In this document: positions 18,121 through 31,989 of the stretch, in pieces | Layout of the letters: every line of letters starts with the position of its first letter | Numbering within the stretch: position 1 is the stretch's first letter | Assembly (NCBI RefSeq): GCF_013410565.1 | Contig: NZ_JACCFO010000001.1 | Span: forward strand, 3,782,001 to 3,846,000 | Direction of reading: 5' to 3' | DNA length: 64,000 bases | DNA from: Streptomonospora nanhaiensis | GTDB lineage: Bacteria; Actinomycetota; Actinomycetes; Streptosporangiales; Streptosporangiaceae | Position numbers and translations under genes: made by a program | Notes under the pieces: generated by a model | Seen by the model: the letters and a program-made list of their open reading frames with translations, nothing else | Told to the model about the DNA's origin: nothing | Database searches by the model: none

Positions 18121-18199
18121 CGCGGCCGGCCCCGCCGCGGCCGATTCCGGTCTGTTTCGCGCGCGATTTCCCCGCCGCCGGCCCTGGTTTTCCCCAGGG

Positions 18200-18560
18200 A
18201 CGCGGCATTTCTGTGGACAACCCGTGGACAACCCTGCGGATAACCTCCCGTTACCGGTGGACAACCTGGGGACGGTCTGGGGATGACCTGTGGGCGGGGC
18301 CGGGGGCCCCGCACCGCCGCCGTCCCCGGCCCTGTGCGCGGCCCGTGGATAACCTGTGGAGCGGCGGTGGACAACCGGTGGACAACCTGTGCGCAGCCGA
18401 ACGCCGTCCACAGCGCGGCCGGTTTTCCCCAGCCGCCGCCCACAGGTCCGGTGGATAAAAATTCCCGGGCTCACCTGCGCAAACACCGGTTGTCCACACT
18501 TTCCACAGCCCCTATTACTACGACGCCTCTTTTTAACGATCAGTGGCTTGGTAAATCGGC
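18200..18560. other. oriC: Origin of replication oriC
   Basis: The dnaA-dnaN gap (18121-18763) is gene-free. It carries perfect boxes TGTGGACAA (18212-18220) and TTGTCCACA (18490-18498), and near-consensus boxes at 18223, 18235, 18256, 18344, 18366, 18377 and 18450. In Streptomyces and mycobacteria oriC is in this same interval. Immediately to the right, 18507-18556 is exceptionally AT-rich for this genome (CCCTATTACTACGACGCC, TTTTTAACGAT) and is the likely DNA-unwinding element. Confidence 0.92.
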
Positions 18561-18763
18561 TGAGCCCCGGATCTGTGGACGGCGCTCCCCGCTCGCTCCG
18601 CCGCCGCCTCGGCGGCCCCGGCGATCGGGTGTGGTGGGCAGCGGACGGCCGCGAATCCGGGTACGGTGTGAACCCGTCCCCGTGACGCGTCCGGTGCCAC
18701 CGCCGCGACACCGCCCCCATCACTCACAGGGGCCACTTGGTTTCGAGGAAAGTGAGTCGGATT

Positions 18764-19903
18764 GTGAAGTTCCGGGTCGAACGTGACGTACTGGCCGACG
18801 CCGTCGCCTGGACCGCCCGCAGCCTGCCGGTCCGCCCGTCGGTGCCCGTCCTGGCGGGCATGCTGCTGGACGCCACCGAGGACGACGGCGGCCGCCGCCT
18901 CAAGCTCTCCAGCTTCGACTACGAGGTCTCGGCGCAGGTCTCGGTCGAGATCGACGTCGAGGAGCCCGGCACCACGCTCGTCTCGGGACGCCTGCTCGCC
19001 GAGATCGTCCGCAACCTTCCTCCACAGACTGTGGAGATCAGCACCGACGGCGCCAAGGTCACCGTGGCCTGCGGCAGCGCGAAGTTCACCCTCCTCACCC
19101 TGCCTGTGGAGGACTACCCGACCCTGCCGGCCATGCCGCAGATGACCGGCTCCATCGGCAGCGACGCCTTCGCCGCCGCCGTCAGCCAGGTCGCCGTGGC
19201 CGCCGGTCGCGACGACACCCTGCCGATGCTCACCGGCGTGCGGGTCGAGATCGAGGGCGACACCGTCACCCTGGCCTCCACCGACCGCTACCGCCTGGCC
19301 GTGCGCGAACTCGCCTGGAAGCCGGAGAACCCCGACGTCTCCGCCGTGGCGCTGGTGCCCGCCAAGACCCTCGCCGACACCGCCAAGTCGCTCACCGGCG
19401 GCGCCGAGGTCTCCATCGCCCTGTCGGCCGCCGACTCCGGCGAGGGCATGATCGGCTTCGAGGGCGGCGGCCGGCGCACCACCACCCGGCTGCTCGACGG
19501 CGAGTTCCCCAAGTACCGCGCCCTGCTGCCCGACACGTTCAACTCCGTGGCCGAGGTCCAGCGCTCGGAGTTCATCGAGGCCGTCAAGCGCGTGTCGCTG
19601 GTGGCCGAGCGCAACACCCCGCTGCGGCTGGCCTTCGGCGACGGCCGCCTGGTCCTGGAGGCCGGGACCGGCGACGAGGCGCAGGCGGTCGAGGTCCTGG
19701 ACTCCTCCCTTGAGGGCGAGGACATCCAGATCGCGTTCAACTCCGCCTTCCTCCTCGACGGCCTCACGGCGATCGACTCCGACATCGCCCGCCTGCAGTT
19801 CACGACCTCGACCAAGCCGGCCATCATCACCGGCAAGCCCGCCGACGACGGTGCGACCGCCGACTACCGATACTTGATCATGCCGGTCCGGCTGTCGGGC
19901 TGA
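18764..19903 (+). CDS. dnaN: DNA polymerase III sliding clamp (beta subunit)
   Basis: 379-aa beta clamp, which encircles DNA and tethers the replicative polymerase. The N-terminus VKFRVERDVLADAVAWTAR starts at GTG 18764; an upstream in-frame start would add nine unconserved residues. The three repeated clamp domains are visible, with family segments SVPVLAGMLLDA, AVSQVAVAAGRDDTLPMLTG, LASTDRYRLAVREL, LLDGEFPKYRALLP and the C-terminal YLIMPVRL, which binds client peptides. It follows oriC directly. Confidence 0.97.
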   Translation: MKFRVERDVLADAVAWTARSLPVRPSVPVLAGMLLDATEDDGGRRLKLSSFDYEVSAQVSVEIDVEEPGTTLVSGRLLAEIVRNLPPQTVEISTDGAKVTVACGSAKFTLLTLPVEDYPTLPAMPQMTGSIGSDAFAAAVSQVAVAAGRDDTLPMLTGVRVEIEGDTVTLASTDRYRLAVRELAWKPENPDVSAVALVPAKTLADTAKSLTGGAEVSIALSAADSGEGMIGFEGGGRRTTTRLLDGEFPKYRALLPDTFNSVAEVQRSEFIEAVKRVSLVAERNTPLRLAFGDGRLVLEAGTGDEAQAVEVLDSSLEGEDIQIAFNSAFLLDGLTAIDSDIARLQFTTSTKPAIITGKPADDGATADYRYLIMPVRLSG

Positions 19904-19961
19904 CCGCGGCGCGGGTACCGGACGATCCACATATCCACAGGTCGCATTGGGGGAGACGAGC

Positions 19962-20867
19962 ATGCAACTAGGTATGGTCGGCCTGGGCAGAATGGGCGGC
20001 AACATGGCCGCCCGCCTGCGTGACAAGGGCCACGACGTGGTGGGGTTCGACTTCGACCCCGACGTCCGCGATGTCGCCAGCCTCGGCGAGCTCGCCGAGC
20101 GGCTGACCGCCCCGCGCGTCGTCTGGCTGATGGTGCCCGCGGGCGAACCCACCCAGAAGACCATCACCGAGCTCGCCGAGGTGCTCGAACCGGGCGACCT
20201 CATCATCGAGGGCGGCAACTCCCACTACGTGGACGACCGCCGCCGCGCCGACGAGCTGAAGGAGCGCGGCATCCGCTACCTCGACGCCGGGGTCAGCGGC
20301 GGCGTCTGGGGCCGCGAGAACGGCTACGGCATCATGGTCGGCGGCGCCGCCGAGGACGTCCAGCGCGCCGAGCCCGTCTTCCGGGCGCTCACCCCCGACG
20401 AGGGCGGCGGCTACGTGCACGCCGGCGGTGTCGGCGCGGGCCACTTCGTCAAGATGGTCCACAACGGCATCGAGTACGGCATGATGCAGGCGTTCGCCGA
20501 GGGCTACGAGCTGATGGCCGCCTCCGACATCGTCGACGACGTGCCCGGCACCTTCGACAGCTGGCGCGAGGGCACCGTGGTCCGCTCCTGGCTGCTGGAC
20601 CTGCTGGTGCGGGCGCTGCGCGAGGACCCCGACCTGGAGTCCATCCGCGGCTACGCCCAGGACTCCGGCGAGGGCCGGTGGACCGTCCAGGCGGCCGTGG
20701 ACCACGCCGTCCCCGCGCCGGTCATCTCGGCCGCGCTGTTCGCGCGCTTCGCCTCGCGCCAGGAGGACAGCCCGGCCATGAAGGTCGTGGCCGCGCTGCG
20801 CAACCAGTTCGGCGGGCACGCGGTCACCCGGGCCACCGACGACCCCGGGCAGACGCCCCGGGCCTGA
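19962..20867 (+). CDS. gnd: 6-phosphogluconate dehydrogenase (decarboxylating), short NAD-type
   Basis: 301-aa short form of 6-phosphogluconate dehydrogenase, converting 6-phosphogluconate to ribulose 5-phosphate and CO2. The Rossmann motif GMVGLGRMGGNMA starts at residue 4, with substrate-binding GNSHYVDD and GVSGGVWGRENGYG and the catalytic segment GAGHFVKMVHNGIEYGMM. The short (about 300 aa) class lacks the extra C-terminal helical region of the 470-aa enzymes and commonly uses NAD. ATG 19962 has GGGGGAG upstream. In actinomycetes it habitually lies between dnaN and recF. Confidence 0.95.
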   Translation: MQLGMVGLGRMGGNMAARLRDKGHDVVGFDFDPDVRDVASLGELAERLTAPRVVWLMVPAGEPTQKTITELAEVLEPGDLIIEGGNSHYVDDRRRADELKERGIRYLDAGVSGGVWGRENGYGIMVGGAAEDVQRAEPVFRALTPDEGGGYVHAGGVGAGHFVKMVHNGIEYGMMQAFAEGYELMAASDIVDDVPGTFDSWREGTVVRSWLLDLLVRALREDPDLESIRGYAQDSGEGRWTVQAAVDHAVPAPVISAALFARFASRQEDSPAMKVVAALRNQFGGHAVTRATDDPGQTPRA

Positions 20868-20984
20868 GCACGGCAGACGTATTCCGCGCCGCCCGGAGGC
20901 GGGCCCGGACCGCCGCGGCGGTCCAGTCGGGGGCTTCGGCACCCGCTCCGGCGGCGCGGACCCATGTCGGCGCGGGTTTCACGG

Positions 20985-20998
20985 GTTTCACGTGAAAC
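20985..20998. promoter_or_regulatory. parS: parS site 5
   Basis: Perfect GTTTCACGTGAAAC, within the longer 18-bp palindrome GGGTTTCACGTGAAACCC, with an extra half-site GTTTCAC nine bases to the left. It lies in the gnd-recF gap and is the only parS site found right of oriC in this window. Confidence 0.92.
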
Positions 20999-21052
20999 CC
21001 GCGCCGCCGCGGTCCCGGCGCGCAACCGGGCAGACGAGGCGGGAGAGGTCGG

Positions 21053-22183
21053 ATGTACGTTTCACACCTGCAGCTGACCGACTACCGGTCCTACGCGGCG
21101 GTGCACATCGAGCTGGAACCGGGGATCAGCACGTTCGTCGGTCCCAACGGCCAGGGCAAGACCAACCTGGTCGAGGCGATCGGCTACGTCGCCGCGCAGA
21201 GCAGCCACCGGGTCTCCACGGACTCCCCCCTCGTGCGCAAGGGCGCCCAGCGCGCCATCATCCGCGCGGCGATCGTCAAGGACGACCGCCAGGCCGTGGT
21301 GGACCTGGAGATCAACCCGGGCAAGGCCAACCGCGCGCGGCTGAACCGGGCGCCGGTCCCCCGTCCGCGCGAGGTGGTCGGCCTGCTGCGCACGGTCCTC
21401 TTCGCGCCCGAGGACCTCGCCCTGGTCAAGGGCGACCCCGGTGAGCGCCGGCGCTTCCTGGACGAGCTGCTCGTGGCCCGCGCCCCGCGCATGGCCGGGG
21501 TGCGCGCCGACTACGAGCGGGTGCTCAAGCAGCGCAACGCCCTGCTGAAGTCCGCTTCGGCGCAGTTCTTCAAGCGCGGCGAACCCGACCTGTCCACCCT
21601 TGAGGTGTGGAACGAGCACCTGGCCGCGGCCGGCGCCGAACTGCTGGCCGCCCGCCTGGCTCTGGTGGGCGAGCTCCAGCCGCTGGTGGCCAAGGCCTAC
21701 GGCGAGCTGACCAGTTCGGGCGGGCCGCCGGTGCTGCAGTACCGGTCCTCGGCGCTGGCCGAGGCCGAGCACCCGCCGCTGGACCGTCCACAGCTTGTGG
21801 ACATCCTGCGCGGGGCGCTGGCCGAGGTGCGGGTGCAGGAGCTGCAGCGCGGTGTCAGCCTCGTCGGCCCGCACCGCGACGACCTCCACCTCCGGCTGGA
21901 CGAGCTGCCCGCCAAGGGCTACGCCAGCCAGGGGGAGTCGTGGTCCTACGCGCTGGCCCTGCGCCTGGCCGGGTTCGAGCTGCTGCGCGCCGACGGCGAC
22001 GACCCCGTGCTGCTGCTCGACGACGTCTTCGCCGAACTCGACAGCGAGCGCCGCCGCAGGCTGGCCGAGCACGTCCGCCACGCCGAGCAGGTCCTCGTCA
22101 GCGCCGCGGTCGACGCCGACATCCCCCCCGAACTCCAGGGAGCGCGCTTCCGCGTGCGCGAAGGAGGTGTGGAGCGTGTCTGA
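21053..22183 (+). CDS. recF: DNA replication and repair protein RecF
   Basis: 376-aa SMC-like ATPase that helps load RecA at single-strand gaps. Walker A is [19 protein letters not shown] (about residues 30-48), the ABC signature region is [16 protein letters not shown], and Walker B is [14 protein letters not shown]. The N-terminal [20 protein letters not shown] is the RecF hallmark. ATG 21053 is preceded by GGGAGAGG. The 3' end overlaps the DUF721 gene by eight bases. Confidence 0.96.
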   Translation: MYVSHLQLTDYRSYAAVHIELEPGISTFVGPNGQGKTNLVEAIGYVAAQSSHRVSTDSPLVRKGAQRAIIRAAIVKDDRQAVVDLEINPGKANRARLNRAPVPRPREVVGLLRTVLFAPEDLALVKGDPGERRRFLDELLVARAPRMAGVRADYERVLKQRNALLKSASAQFFKRGEPDLSTLEVWNEHLAAAGAELLAARLALVGELQPLVAKAYGELTSSGGPPVLQYRSSALAEAEHPPLDRPQLVDILRGALAEVRVQELQRGVSLVGPHRDDLHLRLDELPAKGYASQGESWSYALALRLAGFELLRADGDDPVLLLDDVFAELDSERRRRLAEHVRHAEQVLVSAAVDADIPPELQGARFRVREGGVERV

Positions 22184-22667
22184 GGACTCCCCCGTCCCGC
22201 CCGCCGGCGGCGAGCCGCCCGCGCTCGGCGGCGCCGACCTCGCCCGCCAGGCGCTCGCCCAGGCCAAGGCGGCCGCCAAGGAGCGCGGCGCGGCGCCCGA
22301 CCGGCGCCCCCGCCGCACGCGGCGCGGCCCGGTCCGCTCCCGCAACGAGCCCCAGCTGTTCGGCGACGCGGTGCGCGCCTGGCTGGTGGAGCACGGCTGG
22401 CAGGAGCAGGTCGCCATCGGCGGCGTCTTCGGCCGCTGGGCCGAGATCGTCGGCGACTTCAACGCCCAGCACCTGCGGCCGGTCTCCTATGAGGCGGGCG
22501 AGCTGGTCATCGCCGCCGACTCCCCCACCATGGCCGCCCACGCCCGCGCCATGGCGCGCGACCTCGTGCGGCGGCTCAACGAGGAGCTGGGCCACGGCAG
22601 CGTGCACGCCATCAAGGTCCAGGCGCCCGGTCGCGGGCGCGGCCCCGGTCCCCGCCGGGTCACCTGA
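22176..22667 (+). CDS. DUF721 (DciA-like) protein
   Basis: 163-aa protein. After a basic, disordered N-terminal third (about residues 1-55), a DUF721 domain begins with [21 protein letters not shown] and contains [20 protein letters not shown] and [22 protein letters not shown]721 proteins include DciA, which recruits or loads the DnaB helicase in bacteria without DnaC. The position beside recF, gyrB and oriC fits a replication role, although direct evidence in actinomycetes is limited to mycobacteria as far as I know. GTG 22176 has a strong AAGGAGG eight bases upstream. Confidence 0.88.
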   Translation: MSEDSPVPPAGGEPPALGGADLARQALAQAKAAAKERGAAPDRRPRRTRRGPVRSRNEPQLFGDAVRAWLVEHGWQEQVAIGGVFGRWAEIVGDFNAQHLRPVSYEAGELVIAADSPTMAAHARAMARDLVRRLNEELGHGSVHAIKVQAPGRGRGPGPRRVT

Positions 22668-25003
<2,336 letters not shown>

Positions 25004-25053
25004 CGCCCCGACATCCCGCGGCAGCGAACTAGCAGAAAAGGATCTCTCATCCC

Positions 25054-27702
<2,649 letters not shown>

Positions 27703-28092
27703 CGCGCGCCGCGTGCGGCAGTGGCAGGACGGCGGTCGTCCCGGGGCTCAGCGGGCCTCTGGGGCGGCCGCCGTCGCCGTGCCGCCCCCGCGCCGGGCGG
27801 ACGCTCGGCCGGCCGCCAGGGGCCGTGTGAGAGCGCGCTCAGGGGGCAGCGGGGAGGAGGGCCGGGCGCGGCCATGGGCGGTGCGGCCGCCGCCGGGCCC
27901 GGGCCGCGGGGTGGGCCGGGCCCGAGACCGAACCGGTCGAATCGGACGCCCCCAGCGTGCTGTTTCGGACGATCCCCGACAGGGGCACTAGAGTGTGCTC
28001 CCGTGGCACGACGCCCGCGGACGCGGAGCGCCCACGCGCAGCCATCCCCCCTGATCCGGTTCCACCCGTCACATGGAAAGTCCAGCGGTAAC
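27703..28092. other. Gap between gyrA and DUF3566 gene
   Basis: About 390 GC-rich bases. Open frames run through it, but without starts preceded by ribosome-binding sites or recognisable protein features. A promoter for the DUF3566 gene could be near 27960-28005 (GGACGATCCCCGACAGG, CACTAGAGTG), but I cannot support it well. Confidence 0.35.
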
Positions 28093-29088
28093 GTGGCTAA
28101 GTCTGAGAACACGCAACGCAATTCCGCCGCCGCTCCCGAGGAGACCGAGGCGGAAGGCACCGTGAGCACGGAAGAAGCGGAACAGGCCGAGAAGGCGGTT
28201 TCGGCCGACGCGGCGGACACGCCGGCGAGCACGTCGGCGGGCAAGCCGGCCGGAAAGGCGTCCGGGAAGGCGAAGGCGTCGGGGAAGTCGGCACCGAAGT
28301 CCTCCGCTGCGGCCGCCGCGGCGAAGCCGGACAAGGAGTCCCGGGAGTCCGAGGAGCCCGGCGGCTCCGCGCCGAAGGCCACGACCGCCTCGGGGTCGGC
28401 CTCGCCGGCCGGCGCCTCGGGTGTGTCGAAGGCGGCCTCGGGTGGAACAACCACTACGACGTCCGGCCCGACCGGCGGCACCTCCCCGGCGGGCGCCGAG
28501 GCGGGCGCGTCCGGCTCCGGCGGCACGTCGGGCACGTCCAGCGCGTCCGGGACCGGCGACTCCCCCATGGGCACCGCCTCGGGCACGGCGTCCAGCGAGT
28601 CTTCCGGTTCCCGATCGGCGAAGGAGGCCCCCGCGATGGCGAAGGCCGAGCAAAGGGGAGTGTCCATGATGGCGCCGAGCACGCCCGAGCCCTCGGTGAA
28701 GGCCGCGAAGTCCACCCGCAAGGCCCACCTCACGGTCAGCCGGGTGGAGCCGTGGTCGGTGATGCGCTTCAGCTTCGTGATCTCGCTGGTGTGCTTCATC
28801 ATCCTCTTCGTGGCGGTGACCGTCCTCTACGCGATCCTGTCCGGCCTGGGCGTCTTCGACGCGGTCACCGACCTCATCTCCTCCCTCACCGACGGCGGCG
28901 AGGGCGACGAGTTGAACCTCAACCCCGACCAGTGGTTCTCCCCGGCCCGCGTCCTGGGCTACACCGGCCTGATCGGGGCGCTGAACATCATCCTGATCAC
29001 GTCCCTGTCCACGATCGGCGCGATGCTCTACAACCTCGCGGCCGACCTCGTCGGCGGCATCGACGTCACCCTGTCGGAGACCGAGTAA
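28093..29088 (+). CDS. DUF3566 membrane protein
   Basis: 331-aa protein with a long low-complexity Ala/Ser/Gly/Lys/Glu-rich N-terminal region (about residues 1-215), probably disordered and cytoplasmic. A DUF3566 domain of about 110 residues follows: HLTVSRVEPWSVMRFSF, two membrane helices (FVISLVCFIILFVAVTVLY and GLIGALNIILITSLSTIGA) and the ending LYNLAADLVGGIDVTLSE. This protein sits next to gyrA in nearly all actinobacteria; in mycobacteria the homologue is CwsA, which affects cell shape and polar growth. The start GTG 28093 is uncertain, because the SD (GGAAAG) is distant and the frame is open upstream. Confidence 0.87.
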   Translation: MAKSENTQRNSAAAPEETEAEGTVSTEEAEQAEKAVSADAADTPASTSAGKPAGKASGKAKASGKSAPKSSAAAAAAKPDKESRESEEPGGSAPKATTASGSASPAGASGVSKAASGGTTTTTSGPTGGTSPAGAEAGASGSGGTSGTSSASGTGDSPMGTASGTASSESSGSRSAKEAPAMAKAEQRGVSMMAPSTPEPSVKAAKSTRKAHLTVSRVEPWSVMRFSFVISLVCFIILFVAVTVLYAILSGLGVFDAVTDLISSLTDGGEGDELNLNPDQWFSPARVLGYTGLIGALNIILITSLSTIGAMLYNLAADLVGGIDVTLSETE

Positions 29089-29226
29089 CCCCGTCCCGAG
29101 CAGCCCTCGTTCTCGGCTAAACTCAACCAGGAGGCCAAGCGCGGAAACCCCCGCGCCGACCCCCTTCCCCGCAGGTAACCGGTTCGCCCCGGTCCACCAC
29201 ATGCGGTAGAGTTCCAGCCGGAACAC

Positions 29227-29300
29227 GGGCGTATAGCTCAGTCGGTTAGAGCGCATCCCTGATAAGGATGAGGCCCCAGGTTCAAGTCCTGGTACGCCCA
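29227..29300 (+). tRNA. tRNA-Ile (anticodon GAT)
   Basis: Complete cloverleaf of 74 bases. The acceptor stem GGGCGTA (29227-29233) pairs with TACGCCC (29293-29299), with discriminator A. D arm TAGCTCAGTCGGTTAGAGC, anticodon loop CTGATAA with GAT at 29261-29263, and T loop GGTTCAAGTCC. CCA is not encoded. It follows the gyrA/DUF3566 cluster as in Streptomyces; the usual neighbouring tRNA-Ala is not seen. Confidence 0.97.
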
Positions 29301-29317
29301 CCCCGTAGAGCTGCGAG

Positions 29318-29348
29318 AAGGCCCCCGTCCCTTGGGCGGGGGCCTTTC
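29318..29348 (+). terminator. Terminator after tRNA-Ile
   Basis: Perfect 10-bp stem AAGGCCCCCG (29318-29327) with CGGGGGCCTT (29337-29346), with additional CCC/GGG pairing in the loop. It is symmetric and may also stop the convergent sigma-factor transcript, whose gene ends at 29395. Confidence 0.75.
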
Positions 29349-29394
29349 GGGTGTCTCGCGTGCGCCGGTCGTGCGCCACGGTCCGCGCCTGCGG

Positions 29395-30288
29395 TCAGGG
29401 CCTTCCTGCCGCGGCGTTGACGTGCCGGAGTTTGTCGGGGTTGGCCAGGGCGTGGACCGCCTGGACGAAGCGGCCTGACGGGTCCGTCTCGACGGCCACC
29501 ACGGCGCGGGGGCCGTCCTCGGCGATCAGTACCACCGTGGGGCCGCCGCCGGAGGGGATCCACACCGGGGTGAACCCGGCGAAATCCGGGCCCACCGCGG
29601 CGAGCAGCCGGGCGACCTTGTCGCTGCCCCGCACCGGGCGGAGCGCGGCGGGGGCGCGGCCGCCGCCGTCGTTCCACAGCACGACGTCGGGCGCCAGGGC
29701 CGTCAGCAGTTCGGCCAGGTCGCCGCCGACCGCGGCGGCGACGAAGCGCTCGGCGACCGCGCGGGCGGCGTGGCGGTCGGCCTCGAAGCGGGGGCGGCGC
29801 TCCTGGACGTGGCGGCGGGCGCGGTGGACGAGCTGGCGCACGGCCTCCGGTGAGCGGTCCAGCACCCGGGCGATCTCGGCGTGCTCGAACCCGAACGCCT
29901 CGCGCAGGACGAACGCGGCCCGCTCCAGGGGCGAGAGCGTTCGCAGGACCACCAGCAGGCCGAACGTCACCGCCTCGGCGCGCGCGATCCCGTCCGCGGG
30001 GTCCGCGGGCTCGACCAGCGGCTCGGGGAGCCACGGGCCGACGTAGTCCTCCCGGAGGAGGCGCTGGAGGCGGCGCAGCCGGTCGACCGCCAGGCGGGTG
30101 GCGACGCGCGCGATGTAGGCGCGCGGGTTGTCCACCCCGGCGGGGTCGACCCCGGCCCAGCGCAGCCAGGTCTCCTGGACGACGTCCTCGGCGTCGGCCA
30201 CGGTCCCCAGGATGTCGTAGGCGAGCGTGAACACCAGGCCGCGGTGCCGATGGAACGCGGACCGCTCGTCCTCCTCCGGCGGCTGCAT
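29395..30288 (-). CDS. ECF41-type sigma factor with SnoaL-like C-terminal domain (SigJ-like)
   Basis: 297-aa ECF sigma factor: region 2 (FTLAYDILGTVADAEDVVQE, residues about 20-39) and region 4 (LSPLERAAFVLREAFGFEH through SPEAVRQLVHRARRHV), then a C-terminal SnoaL-like domain of about 120 residues in place of a separate anti-sigma factor. The ECF41 signatures WLPEP in the linker and DGGG in the SnoaL domain are both present. In ECF41 the fused domain both activates and restrains the sigma, and the target is usually the adjacent gene. ATG 30288 has AAAGGAG six bases upstream. It is divergent from the DUF4345/epimerase operon, which carries a matching promoter. Confidence 0.9.
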   Translation of the reverse strand: MQPPEEDERSAFHRHRGLVFTLAYDILGTVADAEDVVQETWLRWAGVDPAGVDNPRAYIARVATRLAVDRLRRLQRLLREDYVGPWLPEPLVEPADPADGIARAEAVTFGLLVVLRTLSPLERAAFVLREAFGFEHAEIARVLDRSPEAVRQLVHRARRHVQERRPRFEADRHAARAVAERFVAAAVGGDLAELLTALAPDVVLWNDGGGRAPAALRPVRGSDKVARLLAAVGPDFAGFTPVWIPSGGGPTVVLIAEDGPRAVVAVETDPSGRFVQAVHALANPDKLRHVNAAAGRP

Positions 30289-30387
30289 CGGCGGCTCCTT
30301 TCGGCGTCGTGGGGATCGCCGCGCAAGAGGGCGCGAGCGGCCGCTCCGTGACTCGCGGGCGTGGCGTGGGCCACACCGCGGCCGGGA

Positions 30388-30414
30388 TGTCACGTCCGGA
30401 GCCTCCCGCCTGTC
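30388..30414 (+). promoter_or_regulatory. Putative ECF41 target promoter
   Basis: TGTCACG (30388-30394), 16 bases, then TGTC (30411-30414). This is one mismatch per element from the described ECF41 promoter TGTCACA-N16-CGTC, placed 37 bases upstream of the DUF4345 start and divergent from the sigma gene. Confidence 0.55.
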
Positions 30415-30450
30415 CCATGGGCGAGTCCACGCGAGAAGGGGGACACGTAC

Positions 30451-30861
30451 ATGAGAGACAGGCAGGCCGGCGCGCGCGGGTTCGTCGCCGGCGTCGTTCT
30501 GGCGGGCGCCGCGGCGATGGCGGCGGTGGGGGCGTGGTGCCGCGTCGACCCGGCGGGGTTCGCCCAGTGGGCCGGGTGGCCCGAGCACGAGCACTTCCTC
30601 CACGACGCCGGAGTATTCCAGATCGCCATCGGGCTCATGATGGCGGCCGCGGTGTGGTGGCGCGACGTCGTCGCGGTGGCGCTGGCGGGGTTCGTGTTCA
30701 CCAATGCCTTCCACGCCCTCAACCACCACCTGGACCGGGAGCAGGGCGGGCACGCCTCCGACCCCCTGATCCTGCTGGCCTTCGCGCTCGTCGGCGGCTG
30801 CGCGCTCGCCGTCCACCTGCGCCGGCGGCGGACGCCCGAGCACGGGGAGGCGGCGGCATGA
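30451..30861 (+). CDS. Small four-helix membrane protein (DUF4345-like)
   Basis: 136-aa protein with about four hydrophobic helices: GFVAGVVLAGAAAMAAVGAW, VFQIAIGLMMAAAVWW, VVAVALAGFVFTNAFHAL and LILLAFALVGGCALAVHL. The layout with HDAGVFQIAIG and the His-rich FHALNHHLD resembles DUF4345-type proteins; function unknown. ATG 30451 has GAAGGGGG upstream. Its stop overlaps the epimerase start (ATGA), so the two are coupled and probably under the divergent ECF41 sigma factor. Confidence 0.75.
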   Translation: MRDRQAGARGFVAGVVLAGAAAMAAVGAWCRVDPAGFAQWAGWPEHEHFLHDAGVFQIAIGLMMAAAVWWRDVVAVALAGFVFTNAFHALNHHLDREQGGHASDPLILLAFALVGGCALAVHLRRRRTPEHGEAAA

Positions 30862-31802
30862 GGGTCCTGCTCGCCGGCGCCACCGGCTCACTCGGGCGCG
30901 CGCTGCTCCCCCGGCTGGTCGCGGCCGGCCATTCCGTGGTCGCCCTCACCCGCCGCCCCGCCAGTGCCGAGCGGATCCGGGCGGCGCGGGTGCAGCCGGT
31001 CGTGGCCGACGTGATGGACGCCGACGGCCTCGCGCGGGCCCTGGAGGGGCAGCACGTCGACGCGGTCGTCCACCAGGCGACCGCCATCACCGGCGTGCCC
31101 CTGCGCCACCGCGACCTGGCGGCGACCGACGCCCTGCGGGACGCGGGCACCCGCAACCTGATGCGCGCGGCCGAGTCGACCGGCGCGAAGCGCTTCGTCA
31201 CCCAGTCCTTCTTCCTCGGCTACGGGTGGAGGGACCACGGAACCCGGCCGCTCACCGAGGAGGACCCCTTCGCGGTGCCGGACGGCGGGGCCTTCGACGG
31301 GCACCTGCGCTCCCTGCGGTCCAACGAGGACCAGGTGCTCGGCGCCGCCGGACTGGAGGGGGTGGCCCTGCGCTACGGGCTCTTCTACGGCCGCGATCCG
31401 TCGACGCTGTCCATGATGCGGCTGGCCCGCAGGCGGCTGCTCCCCGCGCCGCGGCGGGCCGCCGTCCTGCACCCCGTCCACATCGAGGACGCCGCGGAGG
31501 CCACCGTGGCGGCGCTGCACCACGGCGGCGCGGGCCGGGCCTACAACATCGCCGACGACACCCCGGTCGGCATGGACGTGTTCCTGGACCACCTCGCGGC
31601 CGCCGCGGGCGCGCCCCGGCCCGTGCGGGTCCCCGGCGCGCTGCTGCGCCCCGCGCCCTACCTGCACTCGCTGCTGGTGAGCACCCGCATCCGCCTCGAC
31701 TGCGGCCGGGCCGCGGCCGAACTCGGCTGGCGGCCGAGGTACGCCTCCTGCGCGGAGGGCCTGGCGGCGGTGGCGGCGCGGCCGGCGGAAGACGCCGGAT
31801 AG
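30858..31802 (+). CDS. NAD(P)-dependent epimerase/dehydratase family protein
   Basis: 314-aa extended SDR protein. The nucleotide-binding motif is LLAGATGSLGRALLPRL (residues 4-20). The family segment VHQATAITG and the substrate-side segment HPVHIEDAAEATVAAL are clear. The usual catalytic YxxxK is not obvious: the region where it would be reads FLGYGWRDHG and LRSLRSNEDQVL, so it may be an atypical SDR or a nucleotide-sugar/redox enzyme of changed activity. ECF41 sigma factors are very often linked to exactly such oxidoreductase or epimerase genes. The start overlaps the preceding stop by four bases, and a bidirectional terminator follows. Confidence 0.82.
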   Translation: MRVLLAGATGSLGRALLPRLVAAGHSVVALTRRPASAERIRAARVQPVVADVMDADGLARALEGQHVDAVVHQATAITGVPLRHRDLAATDALRDAGTRNLMRAAESTGAKRFVTQSFFLGYGWRDHGTRPLTEEDPFAVPDGGAFDGHLRSLRSNEDQVLGAAGLEGVALRYGLFYGRDPSTLSMMRLARRRLLPAPRRAAVLHPVHIEDAAEATVAALHHGGAGRAYNIADDTPVGMDVFLDHLAAAAGAPRPVRVPGALLRPAPYLHSLLVSTRIRLDCGRAAAELGWRPRYASCAEGLAAVAARPAEDAG

Positions 31803-31921
31803 CGGCCGGGCGGGCGCGGTTCGGGCCGCGGGCCGGCGCCCGGTCCCCAGCGCCGCGTCCGCCCGCCGGTGGTGCGGGTGGGTGCACGTCTCCTGGTGCG
31901 CCCACGGTTTCCACAGGACCG

Positions 31922-31951
31922 GGCCCGGCCTCTCCCGTGAGAGGCCGGGCC
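31922..31951. terminator. Bidirectional terminator between convergent genes
   Basis: Perfect 13-bp stem GGCCCGGCCTCTC (31922-31934) with its complement at 31939-31951 and a CCGT loop. It lies between the epimerase stop (31802) and the end of the Sel1-repeat gene (31990). Confidence 0.7.
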
Positions 31952-31989
31952 TTCGCGGTCGCCGGGTGCCCGTGCCGACCGCGAAGGCC

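Noticed and set aside
15997..18723. A 908-codon minus-strand frame across dnaA and oriC
   Set aside because: It is the shadow of dnaA and runs through the DnaA-box regions on both sides; low-complexity product.
29300..29395. A possible tRNA-Ala after tRNA-Ile
   Set aside because: Only a terminator hairpin is present; no cloverleaf could be drawn.
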